Shown piece by piece: positions 13,937 through 22,159 of a stretch of DNA of 32,978 bases. Made by a program: the position numbers and the translations under genes. The notes under the pieces were generated by a model. That model worked only from the letters and a program-made list of their open reading frames with translations. It did not search any database and was not told where the DNA came from. This DNA comes from an uncultured Prochlorococcus sp. Its GTDB lineage: Bacteria; Cyanobacteriota; Cyanobacteriia; PCC-6307; Cyanobiaceae. Position 1 is the stretch's first letter. Every line of letters begins with the position of its first letter. The stretch lies in assembly GCA_902591865.1 (NCBI GenBank), contig CACJCK010000014.1, forward strand, positions 1-32,978. The letters run 5' to 3'.

Positions 13937-14188
13937 ATGAAGTCAGCAAACCCTGAAAATGAATATATCCCTTTAGATCTAAGGATTTCTGTAAGGAGGG
14001 ATACTCTAAGACTTATATCAGAGATGGCACAAGATATGGGGATAAGCATCAATGAAGTTTTTAGTTTTTTAGCCGAAGATTCTGTCATCGATCTCGAATT
14101 AATGGAAGATTTAAATAAAATTGATATCCCTAGCAAGTGCAGCATTGATGATTTAAAAAATGCTCTTCTTAAAAAAAGACTTTGTTAA
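13937..14188 (+). CDS. Small ribbon-helix-helix-like protein
   Basis: The 83-residue protein has a short strand (PLDLRISV, about 12-19) followed by two helices (RRDTLRLISEMAQDMGIS and NEVFSFLAEDSVIDLEL). This resembles the DNA-binding ribbon-helix-helix fold of CopG/Arc proteins. A C-terminal acidic tail follows, with a last segment SIDDLKNALLKKRLC. Such proteins often regulate their own gene or act as antitoxins, but no toxin gene is adjacent. It starts at ATG 13937 and its end overlaps the convergent ArnT-like gene by 4 nt. The fold is inferred from pattern only. Confidence 0.55.
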   Translation: MKSANPENEYIPLDLRISVRRDTLRLISEMAQDMGISINEVFSFLAEDSVIDLELMEDLNKIDIPSKCSIDDLKNALLKKRLC

Positions 14189-15990
14189 AATTTTTCAACT
14201 TTTCTATTTTCCCAGTCAGATTTGTAACCACTTTTAACTAAAAATCTTGAATACTTATTTAAATCACTTTTTTGAATTCGCCATAAATTATAAATCCCAA
14301 ATTTGCCCAATTTTTGATGATTAATTTTTGACCATTGCTGTCGGCGGGTAGAGTATTCATCTATCACGACCAACAGAGATTTGTATTCATAATCAGGTTG
14401 ATCCTCATAATTCTCTCTCCTATCATTATTTAGCCTTTCTGACAGATTGATTAATCCCTCTTCAGTGTTTGGTTCATAAAAAACTATTTGTCTCGAATAA
14501 TAATGTAATGAAGGTTTTCTTATCCCGATCATTGCTAAAGTTTCCCTCCCCTCCCGAATATCCAAAATTAATTTTGAGATATTCCTTAAAGGTAATTGCC
14601 TTGAAGTATCTGCTAATTTTCTAATTGGTGACATCAAATAAGATTGTCCAATTAAAAGTAAAATTTGGAGATAAAGAAGGATATTTCTAGATTTTAAAGA
14701 AAATAAGATTATTGCAAGAAGGGTAAATGAAGAGAAGAACAATTTAGCTTTGAAAATAATCCCAGAGCTTATAAGTTCGGATGCAAGATTAGGCATTTCA
14801 GGATCATTAATTGAACTTAACCAAATATTCGAGAAAAAGAATGCTATTGAAAAGCCAAACAAAATTAAAATATTAAAAATCCAGAAATATAAATAACTTT
14901 TATTTATATTTTTTAAGCTTATAAAGCTATTACTTGTTAATAATGCCGCCGCTGGAATTGCTGGCAACCAATAGCTAGGTAGTTTCGTTGCAGAAAGGCT
15001 AAAGAAGATTAAAACTGACGTTAACCAACATAGAGAGTATATGTATAGGGTCTCAGTAATATTGCAACTTTCTTTTGAACTTTTAGAGAAATCCTGAAAG
15101 GTTTTAAATATCCCATGATACAAAAAAGGAGTGAATGGTAATGAAGCCAATATCATTATGTAAAGAAAAAACCAGAATGGTTCTGCATGATTATTAACAA
15201 CTGAGGTATATCTTTGAAAATTATGGTAACCAAAAAAATTATCCCAAAAAGGCTTTCCCTCTTTTAGAAGTTCTAGTATGTACCATGGAACACTTATTAG
15301 TGTTGTTATTAAAAAACCTTTCTTGGGGTTTATCTTACTGAGCAACGTTTTCCAATTCTTCTGACAAAACAAGAAAGACGTAATAGTCAATAATGCCAAA
15401 ACAAATGCAACAGGTCCTTTAACTAAAATTGCAAAACCTAAAAATACCCAAGCTGAAATACATTGATCATTATTTTCACTTGCCATTCTTCTCCAAAACA
15501 AAAGCAAACTAATCCCTAAGGTTCCAGTTAAAAGGGCATCACTCACGGCGGTTCTACTCCAAATAATTATTAATGGAGAAAGAGAAAAGCCTAATGATGC
15601 AACTATAGGAGTCATGAATTGCCTATCACTCTTCTGTGGCCAACAAAACAACGTATCTCCAATCATCAACATTAAAAATAATGATGCCAAAGCTGAAGGA
15701 AGTCTTGCTGAGAGAGTCCCGAAATTATCCCAAATCTCGTTTTTAGGTAACGAGTAAAAAAAACCCATCAGCCAATATATTAATGGAGGCTTATCAAAGC
15801 GGAACATCCCATTGACCTTTGGAGTTAACCAGTCACCAGATTCACTCATTGCCCTTGCCGCAGAAGCAAATAAAGGGGGCGTTTCATCCACAAGTCCTGT
15901 AGTACCCAAACCTAAGATAAATATAATGATCCCAGAAATTAAAACAAATAATGAGTTTAAAAGCCTTTTTTTTGAATTCAGAAGAATCAT
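14185..15990 (-). CDS. ArnT-like membrane glycosyltransferase (PMT_2 family)
   Basis: This is an integral membrane GT-C transferase that moves a sugar from a polyprenyl-phosphate donor to an envelope acceptor. An N-terminal hydrophobic helix precedes the first external loop with the acidic pair Asp35-Glu36 (LVDETPPLFASAARAM), the catalytic position of the family. GDWLTPKVNG and RFDKPPLIYWLMGFFYSL follow, all hallmarks of ArnT/PMT_2 proteins. About 11-12 further hydrophobic segments and a soluble C-terminal domain (about residues 470-601) complete 601 residues. It is the last gene of a minus-strand group, 14 bp after a GT4 transferase, so the cluster probably decorates lipopolysaccharide, glycolipid or a glycan. 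The sugar is unknown. Confidence 0.85.
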   Translation of the reverse strand: MILLNSKKRLLNSLFVLISGIIIFILGLGTTGLVDETPPLFASAARAMSESGDWLTPKVNGMFRFDKPPLIYWLMGFFYSLPKNEIWDNFGTLSARLPSALASLFLMLMIGDTLFCWPQKSDRQFMTPIVASLGFSLSPLIIIWSRTAVSDALLTGTLGISLLLFWRRMASENNDQCISAWVFLGFAILVKGPVAFVLALLTITSFLFCQKNWKTLLSKINPKKGFLITTLISVPWYILELLKEGKPFWDNFFGYHNFQRYTSVVNNHAEPFWFFLYIMILASLPFTPFLYHGIFKTFQDFSKSSKESCNITETLYIYSLCWLTSVLIFFSLSATKLPSYWLPAIPAAALLTSNSFISLKNINKSYLYFWIFNILILFGFSIAFFFSNIWLSSINDPEMPNLASELISSGIIFKAKLFFSSFTLLAIILFSLKSRNILLYLQILLLIGQSYLMSPIRKLADTSRQLPLRNISKLILDIREGRETLAMIGIRKPSLHYYSRQIVFYEPNTEEGLINLSERLNNDRRENYEDQPDYEYKSLLVVIDEYSTRRQQWSKINHQKLGKFGIYNLWRIQKSDLNKYSRFLVKSGYKSDWENRKVEKF

Positions 15991-16004
15991 TTAAAAAATA
16001 AATT

Positions 16005-17081
16005 TTATTTATATTCGATGATTACCTTATTAAGCCAGTTCACAACCTTGTTAGCAAATATATCTGCGGAGGCATTTTTTTCTACCCATTCTCTACATTT
16101 CTGACGTTTTATTTTTTCAATAATCTCTACATAGGAAAGCATATTTTCTTTATCATCAGGGTTAGCAAGATAACCTGTTTGGCCATGCTGAATAATTTCA
16201 CTAGGTCCTCCCCTTTTATAAGCTATAACTGGCACCCCACAGGCTAAAGCTTCAACAACTACATTCCCATATGCCTCATTCCATTTAGGAGTATTTAGCA
16301 ACCCTCTGCATTTACCAAGTTCTTTTTGTAATTGATCAGTAGATAAAAACCCCATCCAATCTATAGTGCCTTGAGGGAATGATTTTTCTATCTTTGACGC
16401 ATATATCTCATCTTCTATAAGTCCCCAAACTCTTAATTTTTCGCCAAGCTCATTTGCCACATAAACTGCATCCTCCAAGCCTTTTTCAGGAGCCACTCTT
16501 CCAACCCATGCCAAGGGTCCGTTCACTGAATCTTGAAAAATATAATTATCTAAATTAAACCCATTACCTATAATTATTGGTTTTTTTATGAATGGATAAT
16601 CATTAGCTTGCATTTTCGAATGAAAAGCAAAATTATTTGGATATTTAGCATATACCTTAGATATTAAATTACTAATTACTGAACTTTCCGAACCCATGCT
16701 AATAATATGTGCAAAAGGTATCTCTAAATTTAGAGTCATCCAAATAGGTAACCAATCATAGGACATGTTCAATAAAATATCTGCATTTTTAGCGAAATCT
16801 ATTCCCTTTTCAAGCATTCCTGCTAATAGAGAATTGTCTGGAATACTCACGGGAGAATTGTAACTTTGATGCTGCCAACTAATTTGATCTTCACCTTCCA
16901 CAAAATGTAATTTTGCTTTTACATTACTTTCATGCAACTTAGAATTTTTTGGAGCTACTACCTCAACAGAATGACCTAAAGAAATCAAACCTGAAACTAA
17001 AGAATTCAAAGTTAATTCAACTCCACCACCTTTGCCACTCCCTAAGAACCCTATTGGAGTACTAATCAAAACTATTCGCAT
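16005..17081 (-). CDS. GT4-family glycosyltransferase
   Basis: This is a retaining GT-B glycosyltransferase acting in the cytosol on a nucleotide-sugar donor. The N-terminal Rossmann half begins RIVLISTPIGFLGSGKGGGVEL, with a glycine-rich loop at about residues 15-21. The C-terminal half starts near AWVGRVAPEKGLEDAV (about 191-206). It carries the E-x7-E signature as Glu269 and Glu277 (NEAYGNVVVEALACG), followed by GVPVIAYKRGGPSEII. At 358 residues it is of ordinary family length. It lies 28 bp downstream of the EamA permease and 14 bp upstream of the ArnT-like gene, suggesting one envelope-glycan operon. Donor and acceptor are unknown. Confidence 0.9.
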   Translation of the reverse strand: MRIVLISTPIGFLGSGKGGGVELTLNSLVSGLISLGHSVEVVAPKNSKLHESNVKAKLHFVEGEDQISWQHQSYNSPVSIPDNSLLAGMLEKGIDFAKNADILLNMSYDWLPIWMTLNLEIPFAHIISMGSESSVISNLISKVYAKYPNNFAFHSKMQANDYPFIKKPIIIGNGFNLDNYIFQDSVNGPLAWVGRVAPEKGLEDAVYVANELGEKLRVWGLIEDEIYASKIEKSFPQGTIDWMGFLSTDQLQKELGKCRGLLNTPKWNEAYGNVVVEALACGVPVIAYKRGGPSEIIQHGQTGYLANPDDKENMLSYVEIIEKIKRQKCREWVEKNASADIFANKVVNWLNKVIIEYK

Positions 17082-17109
17082 TACTAGACTTTTTAAAAAA
17101 AGACACTAA

Positions 17110-18051
17110 TTAAATAGTAGTATCAGAAAATTCATTTTCCCATAAACTCTTTCTCTGGCTAACAAAAAATACCGATATAAGAACAAACACCACTCCTATC
17201 CACTGCACAATAGTGAGTCTTTCACCTAGCCAAGCACCTCCACTGAGAAGAGCAAATACAGGAGTTAAAAATGCAAGAGTACTAAATCCAGTTATTTCTT
17301 TATTATTAGCAAAATAGAAAAACAATCCATACGCTATTGCTCCTCCAAAAATACTTGCAAATGTCATAAGTGTCCAATTAAATATTGACCAATCTGGAAT
17401 TATTGTGAAATTTGATTGTAAGCAGTGCCTAATAATTAAAGGAAAACTTCCTAAAACCATATGCCAACCTGTAACAGCAACTGGATCACTTTTAGTACAG
17501 GTGAATCTAATTAAAATTGTTCCTAATGCCATAGCTAAAGAAGCTGCAAGCATCCAAAGTTCTCCAAAGTTAAAAGCAACATCATTTATAGACTTATCGG
17601 ACATCAACCACCAATTCCCTAAAAATTCTTGTGGAACTCCTAAAAATACTATTCCTCCCAAGCCAAAAAGTAGTCCTAACCATCCTATTGGATTAATTAA
17701 ATTCCCAAAAATTGCCCTCGCTAAAATAGCTACCAAGAGCGGTTGAGAATCAATTAATACAGAACCTAAACCTGCTCCAGTTTTTTCAATACCATAGGTT
17801 AAAAACAATTGAAAAAAAGTGGCATCGACAATCGTAAAAACAAAAAACCACTTCAAATCGCACCTATAAATTTTTAAATCTCTTTTTAACAAATATGTTG
17901 TTATTAGAACAAGAATCCCTGCAGGAAGTAATCTTAAAGAAGCCACAAACTCTGGCCCAGCACTAGATACTAAGGGAGTCATGGCCGCCATTGAAGTACC
18001 CCAAAGTGCAAAAGGGAGTATCATTAAAAACCAAATTAGGATTGAATTCAT
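17110..18051 (-). CDS. EamA/DMT-superfamily permease
   Basis: A ten-helix drug/metabolite transporter built of two EamA repeats. The first is about residues 3-137, the second about 160-300, ending GERLTIVQWIGVVFVLISVFFVSQR. Features include AALWG-type entry (PFALWGTSMAAM), LRLLPAG at helix 2 and LIDSQPLLVAILA at helix 4. At 313 residues it has the normal length. It is the first gene of the minus-strand group with two glycosyltransferases, and is divergent from sppA with 52 bp between starts. The substrate cannot be told from sequence; a role in moving a metabolite or envelope precursor is only suggested by the neighbours. Confidence 0.88.
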   Translation of the reverse strand: MNSILIWFLMILPFALWGTSMAAMTPLVSSAGPEFVASLRLLPAGILVLITTYLLKRDLKIYRCDLKWFFVFTIVDATFFQLFLTYGIEKTGAGLGSVLIDSQPLLVAILARAIFGNLINPIGWLGLLFGLGGIVFLGVPQEFLGNWWLMSDKSINDVAFNFGELWMLAASLAMALGTILIRFTCTKSDPVAVTGWHMVLGSFPLIIRHCLQSNFTIIPDWSIFNWTLMTFASIFGGAIAYGLFFYFANNKEITGFSTLAFLTPVFALLSGGAWLGERLTIVQWIGVVFVLISVFFVSQRKSLWENEFSDTTI

Positions 18052-18103
18052 TGGGTCTGCTGATAGTCTTTTTAAAGTAGTTCTATGAATTTACCTTAAA
18101 AGA

Positions 18104-18913
18104 ATGATTTGGCCTTTTAGACGAAAGTCAAAAAAAAGAATGGCTCGTATAGTGATAGATGAGCCTATTACAAGTTCAACAAGAGTTTCTGTCCTTAAAG
18201 CTCTTAAACAAATTGAGGATAGAGAATTTCCTGCTTTAATCGTGAGAATTGATTCTCCTGGAGGTACTGTTGGTGATAGCCAAGAGATATTCTCTGCTAT
18301 TAAAAGACTAAAAGCTAAAGGATGTAAAGTCATTGCTAGTTTTGGAAACATCTCAGCTTCTGGAGGTGTTTATATTGGTGTTGCATCTGACAAAATAGTG
18401 GCGAATCCGGGCACAATTACAGGATCAATTGGTGTGATTATAAGAGGAAATAATTTATCTGAATTATTAGATAAAATCGGCATTAAATTTGAAACTGTTA
18501 AAAGCGGTGTATTTAAAGACATACTTTCTCCAGATAAACCTCTAAGTGATGAAGGTAGAGATCTACTTCAAGGACTGATAGATGAAAGTTACAAACAATT
18601 TACTGAAGCCGTTGCTGAAGGAAGGAATTTAACTGTTGAAGAAGTAAGGAAATTTTCTGATGGAAGAATTTTCACTGGAACACAAGCACTAGAACTCGGC
18701 CTAGTTGATAAAGTAGGAGATGAATTTGTAGCAAGGGAACTAGCTGCAGAAATGGTTAATATTGATCCTAAAATTCAGCCCTTAACATTTGGTAAGAAAA
18801 AGAAAAAAATACTTGGACTAATCCCTGGAAGTAGAATGATTGAAAAAACTATCAATAATATCTTTTTTGAATTTGACTCATCAAATAAAGTACTTTGGTT
18901 ATATAAGCCTTAA
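18104..18913 (+). CDS. sppA: Signal peptide peptidase SppA (S49 family)
   Basis: SppA degrades cleaved signal peptides at the membrane using a Ser/Lys dyad. The S49 fold is clear: VIVRIDSPGGT-like IVRIDSPGGTVGDSQEI, then the nucleophile Ser86 in NISASGGVYIG, and GTITGSIGVI. The general base should be Lys138 (VFKD), exactly 52 residues after the serine, as in Bacillus SppA (147/199). The protein is 269 residues, the short form with one protease domain. No clear N-terminal transmembrane helix is seen, only a WPFRRK basic start. The gene begins the long plus-strand run, and chorismate mutase follows by 6 bp. Confidence 0.93.
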   Translation: MIWPFRRKSKKRMARIVIDEPITSSTRVSVLKALKQIEDREFPALIVRIDSPGGTVGDSQEIFSAIKRLKAKGCKVIASFGNISASGGVYIGVASDKIVANPGTITGSIGVIIRGNNLSELLDKIGIKFETVKSGVFKDILSPDKPLSDEGRDLLQGLIDESYKQFTEAVAEGRNLTVEEVRKFSDGRIFTGTQALELGLVDKVGDEFVARELAAEMVNIDPKIQPLTFGKKKKKILGLIPGSRMIEKTINNIFFEFDSSNKVLWLYKP

Positions 18914-18919
18914 ATCAAA

Positions 18920-19303
18920 GTGAATGAAAAAATGAAAGATGATTATAAAATTACATTTATTCGTGGTGCCACAACAGCATCTGGGAATTCTGTTAAGGAA
19001 ATAGAAGTTGCAGTAGTGGAATTAATTGATGAATTAATATCACGTAACAAACTAATTAAGACGAACATATTATCCATTACATTCACTGCGACAAAAGATT
19101 TAAATGCATGTTTCCCAGCTTCAATTGCAAGAAAATTTAATGGACTTGATTCAGTAGCCTTTATAGACTGCCAACAAATGCACGTATCTAATGATGTTGA
19201 TTTTTGTATAAGAATAATGGCTCAAGTTTTATTACCACCCAATTATGTAATAAAGCACCCATATTTAAGAGGCGCTGCAAAATTAAGGATAGATAGATGT
19301 TAA
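18920..19303 (+). CDS. aroH: Chorismate mutase, AroH type
   Basis: AroH rearranges chorismate to prephenate in phenylalanine and tyrosine synthesis. The pattern is that of the trimeric AroH class: ITFIRGATTASGNSVKEIE near the N-terminus (active-site Arg in IRGAT), then LSITFTATKDLNACFPA with the T-x-D-L-x-x-x-FPA block. The C-terminal half is IRIMAQVLLP...HPYLRGAAKLRIDR, with the second active-site Arg. At 127 residues it is normal. The frame starts at GTG 18920; ATG 18932 (MKDDYKITF) is equally plausible and closer to homologue N-termini. It is 6 bp downstream of sppA and probably co-transcribed. Confidence 0.95.
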   Translation: MNEKMKDDYKITFIRGATTASGNSVKEIEVAVVELIDELISRNKLIKTNILSITFTATKDLNACFPASIARKFNGLDSVAFIDCQQMHVSNDVDFCIRIMAQVLLPPNYVIKHPYLRGAAKLRIDRC

Positions 19304-19373
19304 TCTTAGGAAAATAATTGTCTGATTTAAATTTCAATAGCAAAATGGCACCCTTTAAAATACCATTCCCTCA

Positions 19374-19952
19374 ATGCTAAAAATTACAAAGAAAGTTAAT
19401 TTAAATCTTAAAATTTTAAGATTTTTTATTATCCCTACAATTTTAGTTTCAACTGCTTTTTTCAACAACATTCAAAATGCTAAAGCGGGGTTGGAATTTC
19501 AGTGGGATCAAGACTCTAGTTTTAGAAGATTAAAGTGGTTTCAAAAAGAAAATAAAAGGAAATTTAGAAATACAATTTATTTTTTCTTGAGGCCATCTGA
19601 TAGGCGAACTGATCTCTTAAAAATTAATTTAGCAATCCCAAAAACCTTTAAATCAACTTTAAAAAACGAAAAAATTAGTTTTTGTAAAGTAAGAATAGGC
19701 GGTTTTGAGAATAGAACAAAATGTTTAGAAGACATTCAAGCTGATATAGAAATCAAGACTGATGAATCAGGCTTACGGTCACTAGATATTTTTCCCTACA
19801 GCCCAATTTCCTCAAATAATGAAAGTTATGCAATTGTGTTAAAAGTCTTTAATCCAAAAAAATCAGGTTTATATCAATTTCATTCATTTGGGCAACCTAA
19901 AGGAAAATCATTTTCAAGTTATTTAGGAAGCTGGACTATTGTGATCGATTAG
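19374..19952 (+). CDS. DUF2808 exported protein
   Basis: This is an exported cyanobacterial protein of unknown function. A basic start and hydrophobic stretch (about residues 15-33, ILRFFIIPTILVSTAFF) form a signal peptide, cleaved near AKA-G. The mature part begins GLEFQWDQDSSFRRLKWFQKE. It contains the family-like YFFLRPSDRRTDLLKINLAIP and a cysteine pair (FCKVRIGG...TKCLED), and ends GQPKGKSFSSYLGSWTIVID. At 192 residues it fits DUF2808. Periplasmic or outer-membrane location is inferred. It lies in the plus-strand run upstream of rpmH. Confidence 0.8.
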   Translation: MLKITKKVNLNLKILRFFIIPTILVSTAFFNNIQNAKAGLEFQWDQDSSFRRLKWFQKENKRKFRNTIYFFLRPSDRRTDLLKINLAIPKTFKSTLKNEKISFCKVRIGGFENRTKCLEDIQADIEIKTDESGLRSLDIFPYSPISSNNESYAIVLKVFNPKKSGLYQFHSFGQPKGKSFSSYLGSWTIVID

Positions 19953-19982
19953 ATGATAAATTAAATAAGGATAAATAAACAA

Positions 19983-20120
19983 ATGACTAAAAGAACTTTT
20001 GGCGGAACTTCGAGAAAAAGAAAACGTGTATCTGGTTTTAGAGTAAGAATGCGTTCTCATACAGGTAGAAGAGTTATTAAAAGCAGAAGACAAAAAGGTA
20101 GGGAAAGAATAGCTGTATAA
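19983..20120 (+). CDS. rpmH: 50S ribosomal protein L34
   Basis: A 45-residue, very basic protein starting at ATG 19983 and ending at TAA 20118-20120. It reads [20 protein letters not shown] and continues with the conserved [20 protein letters not shown] core of L34. It sits directly upstream of rnpA, 12 bp apart, the conserved bacterial order rpmH-rnpA-yidC. L34 binds 23S rRNA in the large subunit. Confidence 0.98.
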
Positions 20121-20132
20121 ATTCAAAGTCAA

Positions 20133-20519
20133 ATGGCCTTCCCTAAGGATATGCGTTTAAAAGGTCATAGGACTTTTAATTACATTCATAACAATTGCAC
20201 AACATATCATGGGAAATTAATGACATTTAAAGTTGCAATATCAAACCCAAAAATACTCTTATCCCACAAATTAACAAATACCTCAAACAAATTTAGAGTT
20301 GCAATTGCTATTAGCAAAAAAGTTTCAAAAAAGGCTGTTGAAAGAAATAAACTAAGAAGAATTCTGCAAGAATGGTTATTAACTAACATTCAAAAAATTA
20401 ATAACCACAAACCTTATTGGTTACTTGTTAACCTTAAATTTGGAGATTTCTGCAATGATAAAAGTAAACTTTTGGAGGAATTTCAAAATTTAATGTTCAA
20501 ATCTCGTCTAATCAAATGA
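20133..20519 (+). CDS. rnpA: Ribonuclease P protein component
   Basis: RnpA is the basic protein partner of the RNase P RNA, which matures tRNA 5' ends. The 128-residue product shows the conserved start (FPKDMRLKGHRTFNYI) and the diagnostic RNR box, here VSKKAVERNKLRRILQEWL. The region before it is FRVAIAISKKVSK. It follows rpmH by 12 bp, and its TGA overlaps the ATG of the next gene (ATGA at 20516-20519), so translation is likely coupled to that PH-domain gene. Confidence 0.96.
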   Translation: MAFPKDMRLKGHRTFNYIHNNCTTYHGKLMTFKVAISNPKILLSHKLTNTSNKFRVAIAISKKVSKKAVERNKLRRILQEWLLTNIQKINNHKPYWLLVNLKFGDFCNDKSKLLEEFQNLMFKSRLIK

Positions 20520-20929
20520 TTAACATGAATGAAGAAACCTTTTATGAAGGTGGTCCTGCTAAAAGTGATTTAATAATAAATCTATTAGCAGGAATAACTA
20601 TTCTAGGATTGCCATTTACCTTTGCCGCAATAGTTAGAGCTTTGTGGTTGAGATATACAATTACAAATAAAAGAATTACAATAGACGGTGGATGGTTTGG
20701 CAAAAACAAAACTCAAGTTTCATTAAGTAACATTGAAGAAATCAGATCCATCCCAAGAGGATTCGGTTCATATGGTGACATGGTTCTTATCCTTAATGAC
20801 GGATCAAAGGTTGAGATGAAATCAGTACCTCTATTTAGAGAAAAGCAAAAATTTATTGAAGAAAATATAAATAAAAGATCACAAGTCCCAAATCTCAAAG
20901 AGGTAGAAGGATTTGCTACTAAATCATAA
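20516..20929 (+). CDS. Membrane-anchored bacterial PH-domain protein
   Basis: The 137-residue protein has a polar start (ETFYEGGPAKSD) and one hydrophobic stretch (about residues 20-45, LIINLLAGITILGLPFTFAAIV). A soluble domain with the bacterial PH pattern follows: YTITNKRITIDGGWFGKNKTQVSLSNIEEIRSI, then GDMVLILNDGSKVEMKSVP. It overlaps rnpA by 4 nt and lies 72 bp before yidC. A gene of this type occupies this place in many cyanobacteria, so a role in membrane-protein insertion is possible, but no function is known. Confidence 0.8.
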   Translation: MINMNEETFYEGGPAKSDLIINLLAGITILGLPFTFAAIVRALWLRYTITNKRITIDGGWFGKNKTQVSLSNIEEIRSIPRGFGSYGDMVLILNDGSKVEMKSVPLFREKQKFIEENINKRSQVPNLKEVEGFATKS

Positions 20930-21001
20930 ATAAATTAATTACAAAAACCTTTTTTTACTGTAAAATAAAATGTCAAATAAAATTACAACCTCTTTAATAT
21001 C

Positions 21002-22144
21002 GTGATAGGGTTCATTTCTGAAAAACTACTTATCCCGATTCTAGATTTTTTCTACGGTTTAGTCCCTAGTTATGGTTTAGCGATTGTTGCACTAACAGTC
21101 GTAATTAGAATTGCACTTTTCCCTCTAAGCGCTGGTTCAATTAGAAGCGCAAGGAGGATGAAAATAGCCCAACCAGTAATGCAAAAAAGGCAAGCAGAAA
21201 TAAAATCTAAGTTTTCAGGTGATCCAAAGAAACAGCAAGAGGAGCTTGGGAAATTAATGAATGAGTTTGGCAGTCCTCTCGCAGGTTGCCTTCCCTTGAT
21301 CGTACAAATGCCTGTGCTATTTGCATTGTTTGCCACCCTAAGAGGATCTCCATTTGCTGATGTCCCTTACAACATAAATCTCAAAGTCGTTCCACAGGAT
21401 CAAATAGCAGCCATTGATCCAAAACCTTACAAATCCCCAAGACACTCAATATTTATTACAGAAAAATCGCATTTTCCTGTAGTAGCTTCAATCCCTAATG
21501 GAACAAAATTGGGAACAGAAGAATCTGTAAAAATAAATTTGCAAACAACAAACGGCAATAGCTATTCAGATGTCTTGTCTAAATACGACAACGGAGAGAA
21601 ATTTCTCCCAACTTGGAAAGTTTCTAAAGGTTCAGAAAACCTTAAAGTTGCCCAGGACGGTACAGTTACAGCAATTAAACCAGGGGATGCAACAATTGAG
21701 GCAAAAATTCCTGGTCTAGCTGCTAAAAGTGGTTTTTTATTTATTAAAGCTCTTGGTCAAGTTGGATTTTATGTAGATGGAGCAATTAATTGGGATATTG
21801 CAGCATTAGTAGCTGCTTTTGGATTAACCTTACTTCTCTCCCAAGTTTTATCAAGTCAGGGGATGCCTGCGAATCCACAGCAATCAACAGCAAATAAAAT
21901 TACACCAGTTATGATTACTGGAATGTTTCTGTTTTTCCCACTACCAGCTGGAGTATTACTCTACATGGTAGTTGCTAATATTTTCCAGGCATTTCAGACT
22001 TTTCTGCTTAATAAAGAAGCTCTTCCTGAAAATTTACAGAAAATTTTGGATCAACAATTATTAGCAAAAAATGATGTAATAACAACTTCTGCTTCAACTA
22101 TCTCTGATAAAAGATTACCTTTCGAACCCAACAGTAAAAAATAG
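21002..22144 (+). CDS. yidC: Membrane protein insertase YidC/Oxa1
   Basis: YidC inserts and folds membrane proteins, including photosystem subunits through its chloroplast relative Alb3. The Oxa1 core is present: [20 protein letters not shown] with the groove arginine Arg36, then a cytosolic coiled hairpin (about 50-90). Next come [22 protein letters not shown], and later helices with [24 protein letters not shown]. Unusually, about 125 residues (about 128-255) are inserted between the second and third core helices. Part of this insert (about 205-250, PTWKVSKG...[17 protein letters not shown]) looks like a bacterial Ig-like (Big_2) domain facing the periplasm or lumen. The start is GTG 21002. 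An 11-codon ORF ends across it. Confidence 0.96.
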   Translation: MIGFISEKLLIPILDFFYGLVPSYGLAIVALTVVIRIALFPLSAGSIRSARRMKIAQPVMQKRQAEIKSKFSGDPKKQQEELGKLMNEFGSPLAGCLPLIVQMPVLFALFATLRGSPFADVPYNINLKVVPQDQIAAIDPKPYKSPRHSIFITEKSHFPVVASIPNGTKLGTEESVKINLQTTNGNSYSDVLSKYDNGEKFLPTWKVSKGSENLKVAQDGTVTAIKPGDATIEAKIPGLAAKSGFLFIKALGQVGFYVDGAINWDIAALVAAFGLTLLLSQVLSSQGMPANPQQSTANKITPVMITGMFLFFPLPAGVLLYMVVANIFQAFQTFLLNKEALPENLQKILDQQLLAKNDVITTSASTISDKRLPFEPNSKK

Positions 22145-22159
22145 TCTTAATCTTAAATA

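Noticed and set aside
17405..17746. 113-codon plus-strand frame inside the EamA permease gene
   Set aside because: It is the antisense shadow of hydrophobic codons; the minus-strand gene is intact and recognisable.
19923..20132. 69-codon minus-strand frame over rpmH
   Set aside because: It is a shadow of the very basic rpmH sequence; the product is a Ser/Phe-rich artefact.
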